From Haemaphysalis longicornis (taxonomy: Eukaryota > Arthropoda > Arachnida > Ixodida > Ixodidae), in contig CM023449.1 of the NCBI GenBank assembly GCA_013339765.2, positions 13,119,811-13,183,810 of the forward strand: DNA of 64,000 nucleotides. Reading direction: 5' to 3'. The notes under the pieces were generated by a model. The model was not told where the DNA came from and did no database searches. It worked only from the letters and a program-made list of their open reading frames with translations. The stretch's first letter is position 1, and each line of letters opens with the position of its first letter. A program made the translations under genes and the position numbers. Below, piece after piece: positions 33,396 to 46,875 of the stretch.

Positions 33396-33659
33396 AAGGC
33401 TATGCATTAAAATTGAATAAGTAGCGCATTGAATATTTATTGTACATTTTATGATATAATTACCACAGAGTAAAATTGGACAATTTTGCTGCAGGGCGTT
33501 GTTGTTTCAGTAAGGCAAGAGTGTGGCGCGGCTACAAGCATCGCACTCAATCTTGCTACACTTGGTACGCAGGATTCTACACGGCATTGCTTCCCTTCTG
33601 AATTGTGGAAGTTCTTGCCGTCCCCACGGCTACCGCTACGTTGTTCATGCAAGAGCTGG

Positions 33660-36600
33660 AACGATACTCATGTACCAACAACGTAGAGGTACAAGGCCTA
33701 CCATTTTCTGAAGGTAAAAGTTGCCGTTAAGTTGTGCAAGACATTGGAATAAAGGTGGCTGCCCCGTCACGGCCACGGGGATTGATTCCGTGCATGGTGC
33801 TCCAGCAAAAAAACGGTGGCGCAGAACATAATGGCGTGGTTTTGTACAAGGACCAAAAAGATTCACCTCTCCAGTGGAGTAGGGAAGCCCGACTAACAAC
33901 TGGTGCCATCCGAATTCAATATTGGGCAGACGAAACCACCTTCGTTAACAAGCATATCAGGCCTCAGATAAAGCTACTATTCTCGAAGGTGGTGACAATG
34001 GCGCTATCAAGGCAACGAAAACTGATGACATCTGGGTGTTTCGCATTTCTGGCGCGGGACATCTGACATTGATACCGTAGGCGTGTGCATGCACCCTTGA
34101 GGATCATTTGTTCTGTTGCTTGCGGCCTCGGTGTATTCACATGCCAACAAGGCAAAGCACTGTTCAATGAACAATCCACGCATTATCACTTATAGATAGC
34201 ATTATTTTTTATGGTGACCGCAACATTTTCACTTGTATGTGTTTCTGAAAAGGGTTGTCCTTCAGGGATGGAAATTTGCACGCTCTCCCAAGGTACACTT
34301 CACAATAGCGTAACCGGGCAACCATCGTGCAGGAGGGCCTGATATGATACCCTCGTAATGAGACCTCATTTAGTAACAGTTTCATTGCGAATCTGTATGG
34401 CCGAAATTCAAGCTCACCGTGTTCCAGTGAACAATTGCAGTACAATAATCGTGTCCATCTTACCGTTAACCCTCATCTTCATATTCAAATTCTGCTTCAC
34501 CATTTTCAACAATTCTCTACATCTTAACAAATGAACGTCAAATTAGTATAGTGTTTGGGATATAAATATATACAATTTTATTGATAGGAATAGCGCATCC
34601 TGCTCTGAATAGTGCATTCAAGTGCAATGCGAATAGTACATCTAATACGAGTACTGAATCCAATGCAACCCTCGCCATGCCATGAGTTCTCTTATCACTT
34701 ATCCTATCAGATGCAAGAAAAGTGGCTTATCATCTTTAATTGTTGTATGCTGTGTAATGTAAACTGCAATTTTAATTTTGGTGTTATCGACTACTTATGC
34801 CTTCCGACCATTATATAGTATGTCTGTGCCGAGAAGCCCATACTCCCATCCGAATGAGCGCGCATACGAAGTCTTTATTTAGGTCCACAAAACGTGTGGA
34901 ACTCATGCGTGATACTGACCGGGGCTTTGTGGCGTTAGAAAAATGCGCCTAAAAAGTTCTGTTATTTTTACACTAAAATAAGAGCGCGCGTTAGTCAGTG
35001 TACATCTACAACCCATATCACAAAGTTGTATCGCTCCCCTCAAAACCCATGGATTACTCCTGAATTACAGCATTCTATATTAGTAAAGAAAGGATCAGAA
35101 AAATAAAAGCACCTACTTGTAATATTTTTATGAAAAAATTGGTAGAAGGAGTTTTCTAGCGTAGAACCAATGTTGTTGAAGGGGGCCACGCGTGAATACT
35201 ACAAAAAAAAAAAGAATTTGGAAAGAACGGCAACGACACCAGGGAGAATTGGCAATTATTCAAACGAATTTTAAGCAGTAGTGTTCCGCCACATTTATCA
35301 CATCTAATATTTCATGATTGTTCTATTAGCGATTCCAGTGAAATTGAGGAGGCTCACAGTGACAATTTTTCTAATTGTGATTGCCTCCCACATTAATAAT
35401 CCCATCCTGATTTTCTCACATCGCCCTCAATCCTTTTACTTACATCCTACTTCGGCCGTAGATGTTTATAAAGTCACTTCTTTCTTACAATAACCGGTCC
35501 TGGTCAAGACTATATCACCCTTGTAAGATAAACTTTTATCTAACAACTATCGCTTATTTCGCCGAAATTATAAGTTTTTAAAGTTGGCTAATTTTCCGAT
35601 TGTCTGAATGATGGTAAACTAATCTCTGCCTAGAAAAAAAAGGTGACGTGTGTATATAACGAACTATCGCCCCGATCTGCATTTTCCCGTTGATTTCGTA
35701 AAATAAATAAAAACAATTTCAGGCGAATGATGTCCTATTTTCTAAAATTTAACCTATTTTCTTCCCACCAATTTGGTTTCAGAGTAGGCTTCTCTACGGA
35801 AGTGGCATTTGCTGGCGAAATTAAAAAGTCCATAGACAAAACTCCTACATTTGGGCAGTTTCGGTGTGCCTAACTGAGGCCTTTGATAAAATGAACCACC
35901 ACATTTTATTACATTAACTTGAATTAAAAGGCACATGGAGGCCTCCCTTGGAATTCCTTCGTAATTATTTAACGAACAGCCTGCAAATTGTTTCCATCGA
36001 AGGTGCGCCTTCCTCTTGTAAATCAATCAAAACTGGAGCTCCTCAAAGCGCCATCCTATGTCCTCTACTGCTATACTTAACATTCCAACAGCCTTATATA
36101 CGCGGATATTCAGCAAAGGTTGAATTCGGACCTGTTAAACGTTAGTGTTGGTGAATGATAAACACTCTTATAAAACACCCAACAAAAATACGTTTATATT
36201 TTATTCGAACTCAAACCCTGCTTAGCGTGCTTTTTAGCTCTCGACAACCGTGACATTTCCTTATCCGATACACCGAAGCTTCTCAGCGTCGTCACGAACT
36301 ATAATTTCTTAAAAAGGTGGCTTTCGAACTCATACCCTTATTAAAGCCTAGCGTATTTTAATCCATTCAATGTGCTGTCTTTACAATATGCATACATTCA
36401 TAGTAATCTTCCCTATAGCCATTCATCGTCGGGAACATATGCTACCCGTCTCGACCGCTTTAAATAATTGAAAATCAAGTTCCTGGTGCCAAAAGTGCAC
36501 ATAAACTACAGAAAAAAGTTCGCAATATTAGCTGTTGTGCCGGCATCAAGCCATATACCCGAATGTATAAATTCAAGTTAAACATTACTTTCCTTTCGTA

Positions 36601-37985
36601 CATTAATTAAATTATATTTACGGAAAGAACTCCTTGTCCAAACAACTGTTTATTATAATTTCCTCTGTATAATTGCTTTTCGGCGTTATCTGTGGCTCAA
36701 TTCTTAACGAAGCGTCATTTCATTGTTTGTGATTGACGTTTTGTTCGTGGTTAACTGGATAATTTTTTAGGGTGTTTTAAAAACATGCTTAACTCCTTGC
36801 TATCTTTCTTTCTAATAAAATTACGTTATGTAACGAGGTCCTCTGGAGAGTTCTCAACTTAAGTTCTCAACTCAACTTTTGTTTATGTCCTCGTTTATGT
36901 TTTCCAAAAAGTGGAGTAACATAGAAGTCGAACACTAATGGATAGAAAGCGGAATTATTGTAGAAAAAAATTGAATGAAAATGGATTAAGGTGAATAAGG
37001 CTGAATTAGGGTGGATCGAAATGAATGAGGCTGACGTGATAATTGACTAGTTCTTGATACTTAGGATTAGCAAGGTAGGATTAAGTTGGGTTAGAATAAA
37101 CAAATTGAAACAAATAGAGGTAGAAAAAAGGATGAACAAGGAATGTATTAAGTTTCATGAAGAGAGATTGAGGTGCAAGTGAAGCGAATTCACAATGGCT
37201 ATACGGTTAAAGTGGAATTCTGGATGAAGGTTGATTAGAAATGACTTAAGGTTGCTGAGAGCCAATTATAATGGAATAGGGTGATTTTAACGGACACTGA
37301 AAGAACTAGCAGGTAGGGAAGTTAAAAGTTCAATTGCCCCGTAGCCCTCTTAGCGTATATTCCGCAGCGAAAGATGCTTTATTTGCCGAGAAAAAATAAA
37401 TGGAGAAGCACATTTCATCCCTCACGCCATTTCATGACATTTCGCGCAACGTGAAAGGAGGCCGGAAGCGAGGGAGACAGCGCTTTGGTCTATCTGGAAA
37501 ACTCAAACACACCGAGCAAACTATCGAGAGCGAAGACGCCACTGGTAGCGCTTTCGGGGAATATGACAAAACAACCTGCCCGCCCTACAGGTCCGTATTC
37601 CTGCTGTTTTTTCCGCTAAATCTTCGTGTCGCATGGGTTGTGATATGCTGGTTCAACAATGTGATTGCGCCGCGTGTCCTTTTACTTTTCCTAGAAAACA
37701 TCAAGCGGACAGCGCAACCGCAGGGAGAACGACGTCTGGGACACTCTTTTGCTTTGCAGTTTCAGGTCGCTTCGATTGCACTCGGCTTGATACGTGGTGC
37801 CATCTGTCAGCCCCACTCGTAACCCCGACCAATGCCTAGTGTGAAACGAGTCTAGGTACTCCGGTGTACGAGCACCTGAACGGCAGTACGTGAAAATTTG
37901 AGTGCGATTACTATAAAGGTGTGCGTGCGCACTTTCCCCCGAAAACAGAAAAAAGCGCATTAAAATTTACGGCTTACTAGGTGGG
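33660..37985. other. Copy-B-specific insertion block
   Basis: In copy A the flanking sequences are only about 50 bp apart (16680-16740). The block holds the LINE remnant at 34980-36170. The rest (33660-34980 and 36170-37985) has no recognisable gene. The 140-codon open frame at 37400-37822 shows no motif and is probably chance. Confidence 0.55.
34980..36170 (+). mobile_element. Decayed LINE, reverse-transcriptase part (CR1/Jockey-like)
   Basis: The plus-strand translation with many stops reads KPWITPELQH (linker), then a YYKKKKNLERT stretch, then RT landmarks: QFGFR-like near 35765, TEAFDKMNHHILLH near 35875, LEFLRNYLTNSLQIVSIEGA near 35950 and KTGAPQSAILCPLLLYL near 36030. The catalytic box after this is lost. 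It looks like the complementary half of the LINE type at 9590-11450. It is non-functional. Confidence 0.7.
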
Positions 37986-38583
37986 CTCAGATAGTGCAGC
38001 CTTGTTTTACGCACAGTGAGATAAGAGAGATGAGACTGTGCCGAACATGCGATAACCATCGCAACCGTCATCGGCGCCGCGGATTGGCAGCTTGGGAAAT
38101 GCGGCATGGTTTGAATTATACCAGCACATTTATAATTGTTTATGACTCAGGGAATTTAACGTGGAAAGAAAGATTTTACGTGTTTCTTTCAGAACGTGTG
38201 TGCGCGCTTCTCTCTGTGTTGTTCGTCACTGGACTCTTCGCACAGGCGCTCAGTAGCCATTGACGTCATGTCTGCTGGCCGGCTGATAGCTTCATTTTTT
38301 GAGTATTGCGAGATTTTGATGTTACTGTTTCATAAACTGGCATATTCGTTTTGTTCGGACGCCAACGAACCTTTCTGACAAACCTCGGTTTTGTCTTCAT
38401 TGTCCCTTTAATGAATAAGGGTGGGGTATAGCCGGATTAAGGTGTATTGGGATAGAGCAAGATGAGTTAGGCTATGTCAGCATGAAAAAATAGAATTATT
38501 TATATTAAGACAGGTTAAAAGCGGGGTAATATAAATAAGAAAGGCAAAATAGCCTGGCTGTTGTGTCAGCGTATAGAAGTGTG

Positions 38584-38592
38584 TATAAAAAG
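38584..38592 (+). promoter_or_regulatory. TATA box, copy B counterpart of 17292
   Basis: TATAAAAAG lies 118 nt upstream of the ATG at 38702. The downstream leader is similar to copy A. Confidence 0.4.
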
Positions 38593-38701
38593 CAGCCTTC
38601 ACTATAGTACGGCACTCTTTTTCCTTTAAACCACGCCAGAAGATTTACGAGACTCGAGAAATTTTCTCTCTTGCAGCTCTTAGATACTTGCAGTGTTGGG
38701 C

Positions 38702-38790
38702 ATGATTGCAATACGGCAGCATTTGTGGAACCTTATCCTGAAATTTTCCGGTGTATTATCGTGACAGCAATCTTAGTTGCCACTATGTCA
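38702..38790 (+). pseudogene. Signal-peptide-like exon of copy B, frameshifted
   Basis: It begins MIAIRQHLWNLILKFSGVLS and then hits TGA, because one base present in copy A (the A of tcgatgaca) is missing here (tcgtgaca, about 38757). The sequence after GTTGCCAC differs from A, which has a LINE there. It is non-functional in this state. Confidence 0.4.
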
Positions 38791-40528
38791 CCGATGCAGC
38801 GCCGTTACCCCTTTTAACAATCGGGAGCGGCGGATAGGGCTAGTACGGGCTGCCAAGTTAAGGCACAGAAACCATACAGATTTCCTCGCACGTACGTTTT
38901 GCCCATAGTCTTTTGTCGTATATAACAATCATCTAATGCAATGAACACTGCGATAATTAGAGTATCGGCCACATCTCCTATGAAGCAGTGGCAGAAATAT
39001 GGCTTCGTTAATTTACTATTGTCCGGTGCTTCAAGCAAACACATGCCTTATACATCCCGGTAATGGTTGCTATTCTGTCGCGTGCATCAGAGCGATGATT
39101 ATTTTATGTGATCTGGCTGAACTTTGTCAAGTTTGACAACGTAAGCGCGATGCATTATGGTAAGGCGGGCAAATCTTGAATCTACCCCGTGACAACGAAA
39201 CTTAATTGAGATCCATAAGTCTCGTAAGTTATGTAAGAGTAGTAGAAATGTTGGATTGTTCTCCGGTCTTTGGAAGAGATAAATCGTGTTTGTCTGACTT
39301 TTTCACAATCGAATGGTGGCTATAAACATCTAAGACACTCGTAACCTGCGGGGAGCCATGTACCGAAGGGGTACGTAATAATTTTAAACGGCCTAGTGTC
39401 TTTACAAGGGGCCCAAATATTGTCTCGAATACTGTGTTCTTCTCCAGCGAAAAAACATCCATTAGGTCGAGGAGGACTCCTCAATTTCATCGCAATGCTT
39501 CAAACGCGAGCAGCAGCGGAGAACGATCCTATAAAATCCATCAGTCTGTAAGACGGCCGCTGCCCGGAGACATTCTGTCGTGTCTGTGAATCGCACGATC
39601 TTAATCTATTACACAGTTGGGCGTGCGTTGCATGTTTTTGTGTTGTTTTTCTGGCACATTTCTATCCTACTGTAACCATACATATAACCCTCTGCCTATT
39701 TTAAGGGCAGAAGCACTTCATGGGGTCGCCTTGTCGTCTTAGCTTGCTAATGGTCCATGCGACTGCCGCAATCCAGCGACGCAGCCAGATAACGGACCCA
39801 AGTATAGGGCCTTCTGTACCGGGGTCAGGGAGTAAACGCTAAGCCTAAAAAATCACGCGGTTAAATAGTCATAACCGTTTCAAACTTCGCAAACCGCTGG
39901 TACTTGTCACACATCTTCCTGTTATTTAACGCAAAGAAAACTCCAGGTACATTTCAGTCAAAATCTGTGTATATAATCGGCAGCCCCGCGTTGTCTTAGT
40001 TAGGAACGCTCGTTGGGTTGGTTTTACGATAGTAAGAGAAACAAAGCGGCCGCGCAAAGAAAGAAATGAATCGTTCGAAAACGACTCAGAAAGGCTCCAG
40101 CCACGGAAGAAAAAATAACCGCGTTAGAAATCACAGAAAACAGCTCTAGGATACGCAATGTAAAGCAAGTGCAAAAAAGAACAGAACTCCCGCTGGCACA
40201 GTTTTCAAGGCAGGGGGTGCGCGAGCATTGCGAAGGCGGAAATTCGTAATGCGGCAGTGCAAGCAGAAATTTGTAATGCAGCAGTCCATTATGGCGAATC
40301 TGTGCTATACACATCCGACAGCTTTCACATTGAGTGGAACGGGTTTAAGTTGTGCTCTTTCCCTTTCTCTCACACAGGTTAGCAGGGCAGAAGCTAAAAT
40401 CGCGATGACCCTCGGTGTGTTTCTTTTATTTCATTAAAATAACCCTATCACTAACTCTATCTCATTCTCTCTTCTTCACTATCACTCTTTTATGACATAT
40501 GTTATAAAATACTTCTGTTCTTTTTCAG

Positions 40529-40671
40529 CTTTATAATACCACCAAACCGATTTGGACGGTTATTGGGCAATACAATGAATCTGAGTTCCCTATGCACGAC
40601 TGCAAATATTATGAGGCATTGTACGAAACTGATGGCGAGGTTGTTTACGTAAGGACCCAACATGTAAATGG
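40529..40671 (+). pseudogene. Tick lipocalin copy B, exon 2
   Basis: The exon is 143 nt with the same borders as A (acceptor ctttttcag, donor GG|GTGAGA). It is open, with three amino-acid changes against A (Lys to Met, Asp to Tyr, Tyr to Asp) and three synonymous codon changes. The exon itself is intact, but the gene is broken downstream and has no recognised first exon. Confidence 0.65.
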
Positions 40672-40752
40672 GTGAGAAGGTTGGGAATTATTCACAAAGC
40701 AATAGCGGTTATTCCAATATTAATAAAATGTGTTCTTCATTTTTTCCGCCAG

Positions 40753-40838
40753 ACGACCAGTAACGAGGAACCTAAAGGAGTATTTCTTGATCTGGAATGG
40801 CCGGTATGAACCAACAGTAATGCAGGTTCATAATTCAC
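40753..40838 (+). pseudogene. Tick lipocalin copy B, exon 3
   Basis: The exon is 86 nt, acceptor ttccgccag, donor C|GTAAGC. It is open and reads NLKEYFLIWNGRYEPTVMQV in the middle and end, in phase with exons 2 and 4. See exon 3 of gene A for the compensating indels. If the donor is ignored the frame stays open for a further 20 or more codons, so the border rests on splice consensus and homology. Confidence 0.6.
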
Positions 40839-41434
40839 GTAAGCATGATCTAGGTTTACGATCCAGTTTAAACCGCGCTAATCCCATGCGTGATATAATG
40901 ACAACCACGCAGAGACCTGGGCTGCTACAATAAGAACCGCATAAACTGGGCTCACGATAGACACGATGTACTTGCTCAGAAAGCGCATGAGTAATGGGTG
41001 TCTGGGTGCACGTTCAAGAAAATTCAGTGCCTTCGCACTCTCTGAAGAAGGATTGCCAGCGAAGCTGGGTGCAGTTCGAGGAGCGCACGAAACAAAAACA
41101 AATCGCGCTTGTTTCTGATTTGCGATTCTACATACTTCCTACATAATTACTTGTGTGAAGATTGCCAGGACATGACCTTTATTCTAACAGACAAAGATGG
41201 GGCTGTCCGTTGCCTTCCCGCGTCGTAGGCTCCTTACTGTCTACGTAACCCAGAAACCCAATCTGCGCGACCAATATGGACGTGAGGTCGCACATGGCTG
41301 TGAGAAAACCCGTTGAAATCTCCAAGCAGATTTAGGGTATGTTATCATTAATGGAATGAAGCATGGCTGCTGGGACATGCCATCTGGTCCTCCTACTCCA
41401 CGTCACGTCCCGAGCTAAAGCACACCCACAAGGC

Positions 41435-41500
41435 TACCAGTGATGTCCTAGTGGTTCACAGCGAAAGGCACCAGCGAAAATCTCGCTTCGAAGCCCTTCA
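41435..41500 (+). repeat. tRNA-like SINE core in copy B
   Basis: Counterpart of 21272-21335, with the same A-box-like TGTCCTAGTGGTT and B-box-like CTTCGAAGCCC. Confidence 0.45.
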
Positions 41501-43270
41501 AGCTGGACAGCAAAAAAAACTGGAAAAACGTCACACCGGAAGCCCCTAAGAAAGAAGCGCAAAAAAATCTAGCGTTTCGGTCCGACCGATTTCCGGTTCA
41601 ACGCCGATCTATCCACGTATCATATGTGGAAAAACCGAGGCATGCACATCTTCGCTGCCAGAACAAAGCGTTGCGGTGGTAAGCTCTCCGCAAGTTAGCG
41701 ATTGCAGAATTTCATTGAAGGAGCGGCTGGGCAGAGAAAAGTAAGATAAAGGAGTGGTCTTCATATGTTCACTGAAATAAAAATATAATATAAAAGATTA
41801 GAAATGTGTGAATACAATTAGCGTTTCTTGACTCCTATTTAATGAGTTCCTGTACGTAGTTATACAGCCCAGAGCCGAACCCCATACAGCCCCCTTTAAT
41901 CTGTGAACAGAACCCATTGCCAGCATTTAGGTGCGTGCAAAAATCGCCCACGCTGAATTTCTGAACTCGTTTGGGGAGGACGTGCCCCATATGTTGACCA
42001 TCCCGGTTGATTCGAACTATTGAGCGTCTTCTATATTCAGTGTGTAAAAGTGAACCCGTAGACAGCAGGTTCGTGTAAATTCCAATGCGTGTACGCTGAG
42101 TTCGCTACTGAAGATGTTTCGAAATGACGCCTAACACCCGCTTGCTTTCGAATTTCAAATTTTGAGAACATAAGGACAACAACGAGAAGTTTCGATGACA
42201 CCCCACTCCCCTGGTACCAAGATAGTTAAATTGACACATCATATCTTCCTGATCCATGCCAGTACCCATTATTTTCTAAAACAAAGACGCTGGTGCGATA
42301 CTGAAAAACCATACTTCCTGCTTTCCCGCAATACTGCTGTTTCTGATTCCAGAAACGTCATCTCTGCATGCGAGTTTCTAGTAAAGAAGCGCAGTAACAA
42401 TTATAACCACAAAACATTACTCTTGGTGGTACTAGGAGTAATTCTTTGTTTCGTTGGAGCAAATAGAAAGTAACAAGAACTAACACAGACGCATTAACTT
42501 CAGGATTTTTTCTAGGGTCTGATAATGATGTTCGTTCTGAGAAGTAAAATTTGGCGCATTAGGGTTCCTTAAAAAAAGCAGGTGAATTTTCCCTTATGCA
42601 GTTCAGATGCTAAATATTATGCATAAGGCGTGCGGTGTAATTGAAAAGTTTGTGTGTTTTTGAGCCTTACAAATACCACTTTCAGTTACTTCGCCCTACT
42701 TCTAAAGTAGATAGTAACTTGTAATGCAGCACTTACAGAAATCGCCCACTGGTGAACAACGGAGCACAAATTAGGCGGGGATCTCGCATTCTTCTTTCAA
42801 CCAGAATTCTCATTAACCTAGTCTTGAACTCACCTTTTTTCATCATCGTCTTATATGTGTGGCTGGATTTCTTGGCTAAGGACTTGGCCGGGTGAGCCTT
42901 GGCTTTCCTGAGCTTGCATTAAATTTCAGGCCTTTTTTGTGGGGAGTGAATCTTGTTACAAATACGTGTTCTTATATTCATGTAATGTAAATTATGCGGC
43001 CACGTATAGCTGCAATAAAACTACATGTGTATGCTGCGCTAATATTTGATTACGCCACCAATTGAGGAAACGATGTTCGATTCTCAAATACACAACGGAA
43101 AGTGTACAGAATGTTCCACACGTTTTCTAGCTCAAGATGTTGGCCTCATGAAGCAAGGTACCGCTTTGGGAATTTTCGTTTGATAAAAAGAAACTGTGCA
43201 ATGATGTAACAAAGTGCTAACGAGGCTGCACATCAGAGACGTGTTCCTGAAGCTTAATGTATTTTTCCAG

Positions 43271-43380
43271 TTAACAACGACGCACACACTGAAAAAATTG
43301 TATATGCAAATGAAAAGAAAAATGCGGCATAGTAGTGACATCTACAAGACTAATACCTCAAGGGCAAAAATATTTCCACA
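43271..43380 (+). pseudogene. Tick lipocalin copy B, exon 4, frameshifted
   Basis: The exon is 110 nt, one base shorter than in A, with the same acceptor (atttttccag) and donor (CACA|GTAAGT). The lost base is in the A run after gaaaag (six A in copy A, five here, about 43318-43322). Translation then runs into TAG within four codons, before the conserved Cys region. Splice sites remain perfect and the other differences from A are nearly all synonymous, so the break looks recent. A sequencing or assembly error in the homopolymer is the main alternative. Confidence 0.7.
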
Positions 43381-44637
43381 GTAAGTACGCGTGTATTTTT
43401 CAAAAACACATTTTATTGAAGCGTTTTTGTGTGGCAGTGTGCATTGCGAAGATGTGCTCCTGCAGGAGTTGCAGACGGTTACTTCCTTCGTAGTGAATAG
43501 TGAGAATCGAAAAAAGCCACCCGCAGGAATGATGGTGGACAACAGTAGCGATGAAAAAATAACAAATAAAAAGAAGGGGAAGGCCAAGACAGCACCACGT
43601 CGACTTAGGTTCGAAAATTTTTCCGACCTCCTAAATCATCATATCTTCTACAGTGGTAGCTACTTCTGTGATCCAGATAACAGACTTGTGTTGTCTTTGA
43701 GCTACTTCTTGAAGTACTCCGCTCGTCGGCTTCAGTTTCGAAGTGAGAGAGCCTTGAGCTTTTGAAGCTAACCCCCTTTGTTCGAGTCCCAGATGTTGTG
43801 TTTTTATTTTTTGCCAAGTGATTTCGCTCTTTAACCTGTTCTCGTAGGTCAATTCAGCGCATTCTTTATGCAAATAACTGTGAATTGGCATCTTTTGGCT
43901 TACTTTAGATGAATAAGGATAAACTATGTCGCGTACGGTCCGCATAATAAACCTGAACATTACCCTGCGGTCTGCTCCACAGAATGATGCTGCACTTTGT
44001 CCTGTGTTTGTTATCATCATCGTAGACTCGTCCGCACATTAGGCATTCCCCGACAAATACATCAAGACCAACTACGACAACCATGACAACAACACCAATG
44101 ACTACAATGACAAGAACAACAACGACGATGAGGGCAGAACACAACAGCCACAACAGCAAGAAAAACAACAAGAACAGCAATAACCAGCCCGGGATCAGAC
44201 CGTGAACATAAGAACCGTATTCGGTTGGTATTCGGATGAATGCAGGAACCCAGAGGACTATACGCCGAGCCCGGATCATTGATCGCCCCTGGAGCATCAC
44301 CGAATACAGACATTTCGTTAATGCACAGTGTTCTGCGTAACCACACCATCCCAAGCCTTCCAAACACCAACCACGTCAGCCCTGCTCACCTTTGCTAAGA
44401 ACCTACCCGCGCATGTGGTCTGGAACTTTCGTTACACAGGTATTTGAAAATCTAATCACTGCCAGAGCTATTGGTATTGGTTTCGGAAATATACTTTAGT
44501 ATATTTTCCTGTTATGATTCCATTGCGGTTTGCAGTCTTCTACCGACGTCATCATGTCTTGTTCCTTCAAGCCGGGTGAACCTACTCTCCCCCGAAGTAA
44601 CATCCAGAAAAAAAAAAAAAATTTCACCACTTTCCCC

Positions 44638-44985
44638 TAGGGGAACCCTGAGTAGTATGCGAAGCAGCCATGGGGTTCACTCAAGTTACCATTAGTTTTC
44701 AGTTCGATCGCGGTGTTGCGGGAGGCGAATGAGGAGAGCGGAGCGCGCTCGCGCGTCATTTATACCGCGGAGCTACAGTGGCGCCCCCCAGCGGAGTATG
44801 CAGCGGCTACCGTCGCGTCTCTAACCCTAAGCTGCTTCGCATTATCGCGCGCGGAGCCGCAGGTGTTGCCACTCGTTGCGCGATCCCGGAGAGGAGAGGA
44901 GCTTCGGAGAGGAGGAATTCCGGAGAGGAGAAGAGCGTCGGAGAGGAGAGGAGGAATGCCTCGCATACTACTCAGGGTTCCCCTA
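44638..44985. mobile_element. 348-bp element with 25-bp perfect terminal inverted repeats
   Basis: The left end at 44638-44662 (tag then gggaaccctgagtagtatgcga) is the exact reverse complement of the right end at 44961-44985. The interior has no ORF of its own and contains a purine-rich run of ggagag repeats (about 44888-44955). Size, non-coding interior and inverted ends fit a MITE. Another possibility is an inverted duplication of the dispersed module that follows, because the sequence just outside the right end continues into that module (aggaagatgacgacggtggt). Confidence 0.7.
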
Positions 44986-45290
44986 CAGGAAGATGACGAC
45001 GGTGGTTGAACGCGGAAAACTATCCTGTGATGAATTCTTTGGTTGGCCAATCCCTAGGGTCCCCCTGCCACATTCATCATCAGCGGTGCCTGGCCAGGCA
45101 TGCGCAGTGGGGGTGTGGTACTCAGGGTTCCCTTACGGGAAGATGACGGTAATATGGAGAAACTCTATGGTTGAACGCGAAGCTATCTCGTGATGAATTC
45201 TGTGGTTGGCCAATCCCTAGGGCTGCCCACAATCCTCATCAGCGGTGCCTGGCCAGGCATGCGCAGTGGGGGTGTGGACGACCGCACAAC
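44975..45290 (+). repeat. Two tandem copies of a dispersed module (related to 7.67 kb)
   Basis: Copy 1 starts at about 44972 and copy 2 at about 45118. Both run from tactcagggttccc through ggttgaacgcg, gtgatgaattct and ggttggccaatccctagggtc (or ctgcc in copy 2) to tggccaggcatgcgcagtgg followed by gggtgtgg. The same module, inverted, is at 7672-7760. Confidence 0.75.
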
Positions 45291-46875
45291 GGCGCCCACA
45301 CAACGGCGGAGGGAGCAGGCTCGACCATAAGCAGCTTCGCATCTAAAAATACATCCACGCAGGACTCCGATTCATTAGAGAAAGTAAAAGATGAAATATT
45401 TCCGGCCAGCATGCGGATAGCTGGCGCAGGATATGGGCGCAAAACAACAACAGTAATTCAGAAAGAGCTGTGCGGTAGAGGGCTAAAAGAGTGGTTAATC
45501 ACTTGTGAACGCCGCCCTCGAATTAAGAGCGCTTGTAAGGGATGCTAAGCGACCAAGCAGAAACTTGGAAGCATAAACTTAAAAGCGAAGTAATAGCCTG
45601 GAAGGCTACGTGTCGCATAAACCAGGATTCACTCGTTGGAACCCAATGTACGTTTGTCTTGCTTATGATGCGGGGGGGAATGGTTTGGAGCTGCTTGGTG
45701 TTTGTCAGTTTCAGCAGAAGGCGATGCTGCTGCTGGCAGTTCACAGTGCTTATTCCCTCACGTGGTGCGTGGTCTGAACAATTTTCTGATTGCTTAGGGG
45801 AAATATATAAAGAGAATAATACCTTTGTTTAGTGAGAAATACTGAGAGTTTGGACCGACGGGGTCCCGTAGTCTACAGCCCCGGATGCAGCAGCCAAGTC
45901 ACACTTAGCGTCAGGTGACGATCTGGCCAGATCTGCCTCCAGTCACTCCCTATAAGTGGAATATGTAACTTTTGTGTTGTTCTCCCCTGAGCGTTCCCTT
46001 GGACATGGCAAGTTCCGTGAAATATGGTGCAAGCTTTACGCATTCACCAGTTTTTGGTTAACGTCGGATGTCTTCTGCCAAGTGTCTTCGCCACCATGTA
46101 GAGTTTAAGAAGCTATAAATTCTTTGGTAGCCTTCGGACACTGCGATTTTTTCAGCCTTAAGAGCAGCTTGTGACACTCGAAGGACAGCGTTTGTAGGCA
46201 CGGGGAAAGGAGTAGTTCACTATACTTTTAGGGGGGGGGGAGGAGTGTGGCAGTTGTGGTCACAAGAAAACGGTATATGACCTCGCCGGCTTATTGGGCA
46301 GAACGCTTGATCCCTCGGAGACTATGGTGTCGGTGTGTGCATGTAATTATAATGTACTTCATTGTGTATGGGAGAATCCTTTTGAGGCTTGTAGATATCG
46401 CGTCTGTAATGATATTGGAAATTTTGTAATTGGAGCCTCTCAAAAATTTGTGCATGTATTTTGCAGTTGCCCTAGTTCGATTCCCACGAAGATGTTTCGA
46501 ATTTTCACATCTCTTCACAAAGACTGTCAGGGTAGTCCTCTGCGTCGATTGGTGTTTCAGTATTTTTCAACATTTTGGCTTCGGTGTATACAGTGTTGCA
46601 TGCGTGGTTGTAGTGTCCTATTGAAAGTGTTCGCTTCTAGATTCTCTCCTGCTCTTGCGTAGGTTTGGATCTAATGAGTTCAGATGGGAAAAGGTGTTTT
46701 GAGCAGTTGGTGGAATGGCGGCATGTCCTTCAAGGCGTCCAGTTTCCTTACCACGCGAAGGGGGGGGGGGGTGCTTTTCGTCGATATGGTAGCCGATACA
46801 GATTTTAACAGCCGTTTATTTGCGCGAGCTAATTGCCTGCTCTGATATCTTCAACGGTGTTATAAAGACACTACT

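Noticed and set aside
37400..37822. 140-codon plus-strand open frame
   Set aside because: No recognisable domain or splice pattern, and it lies in a copy-B-specific insertion.
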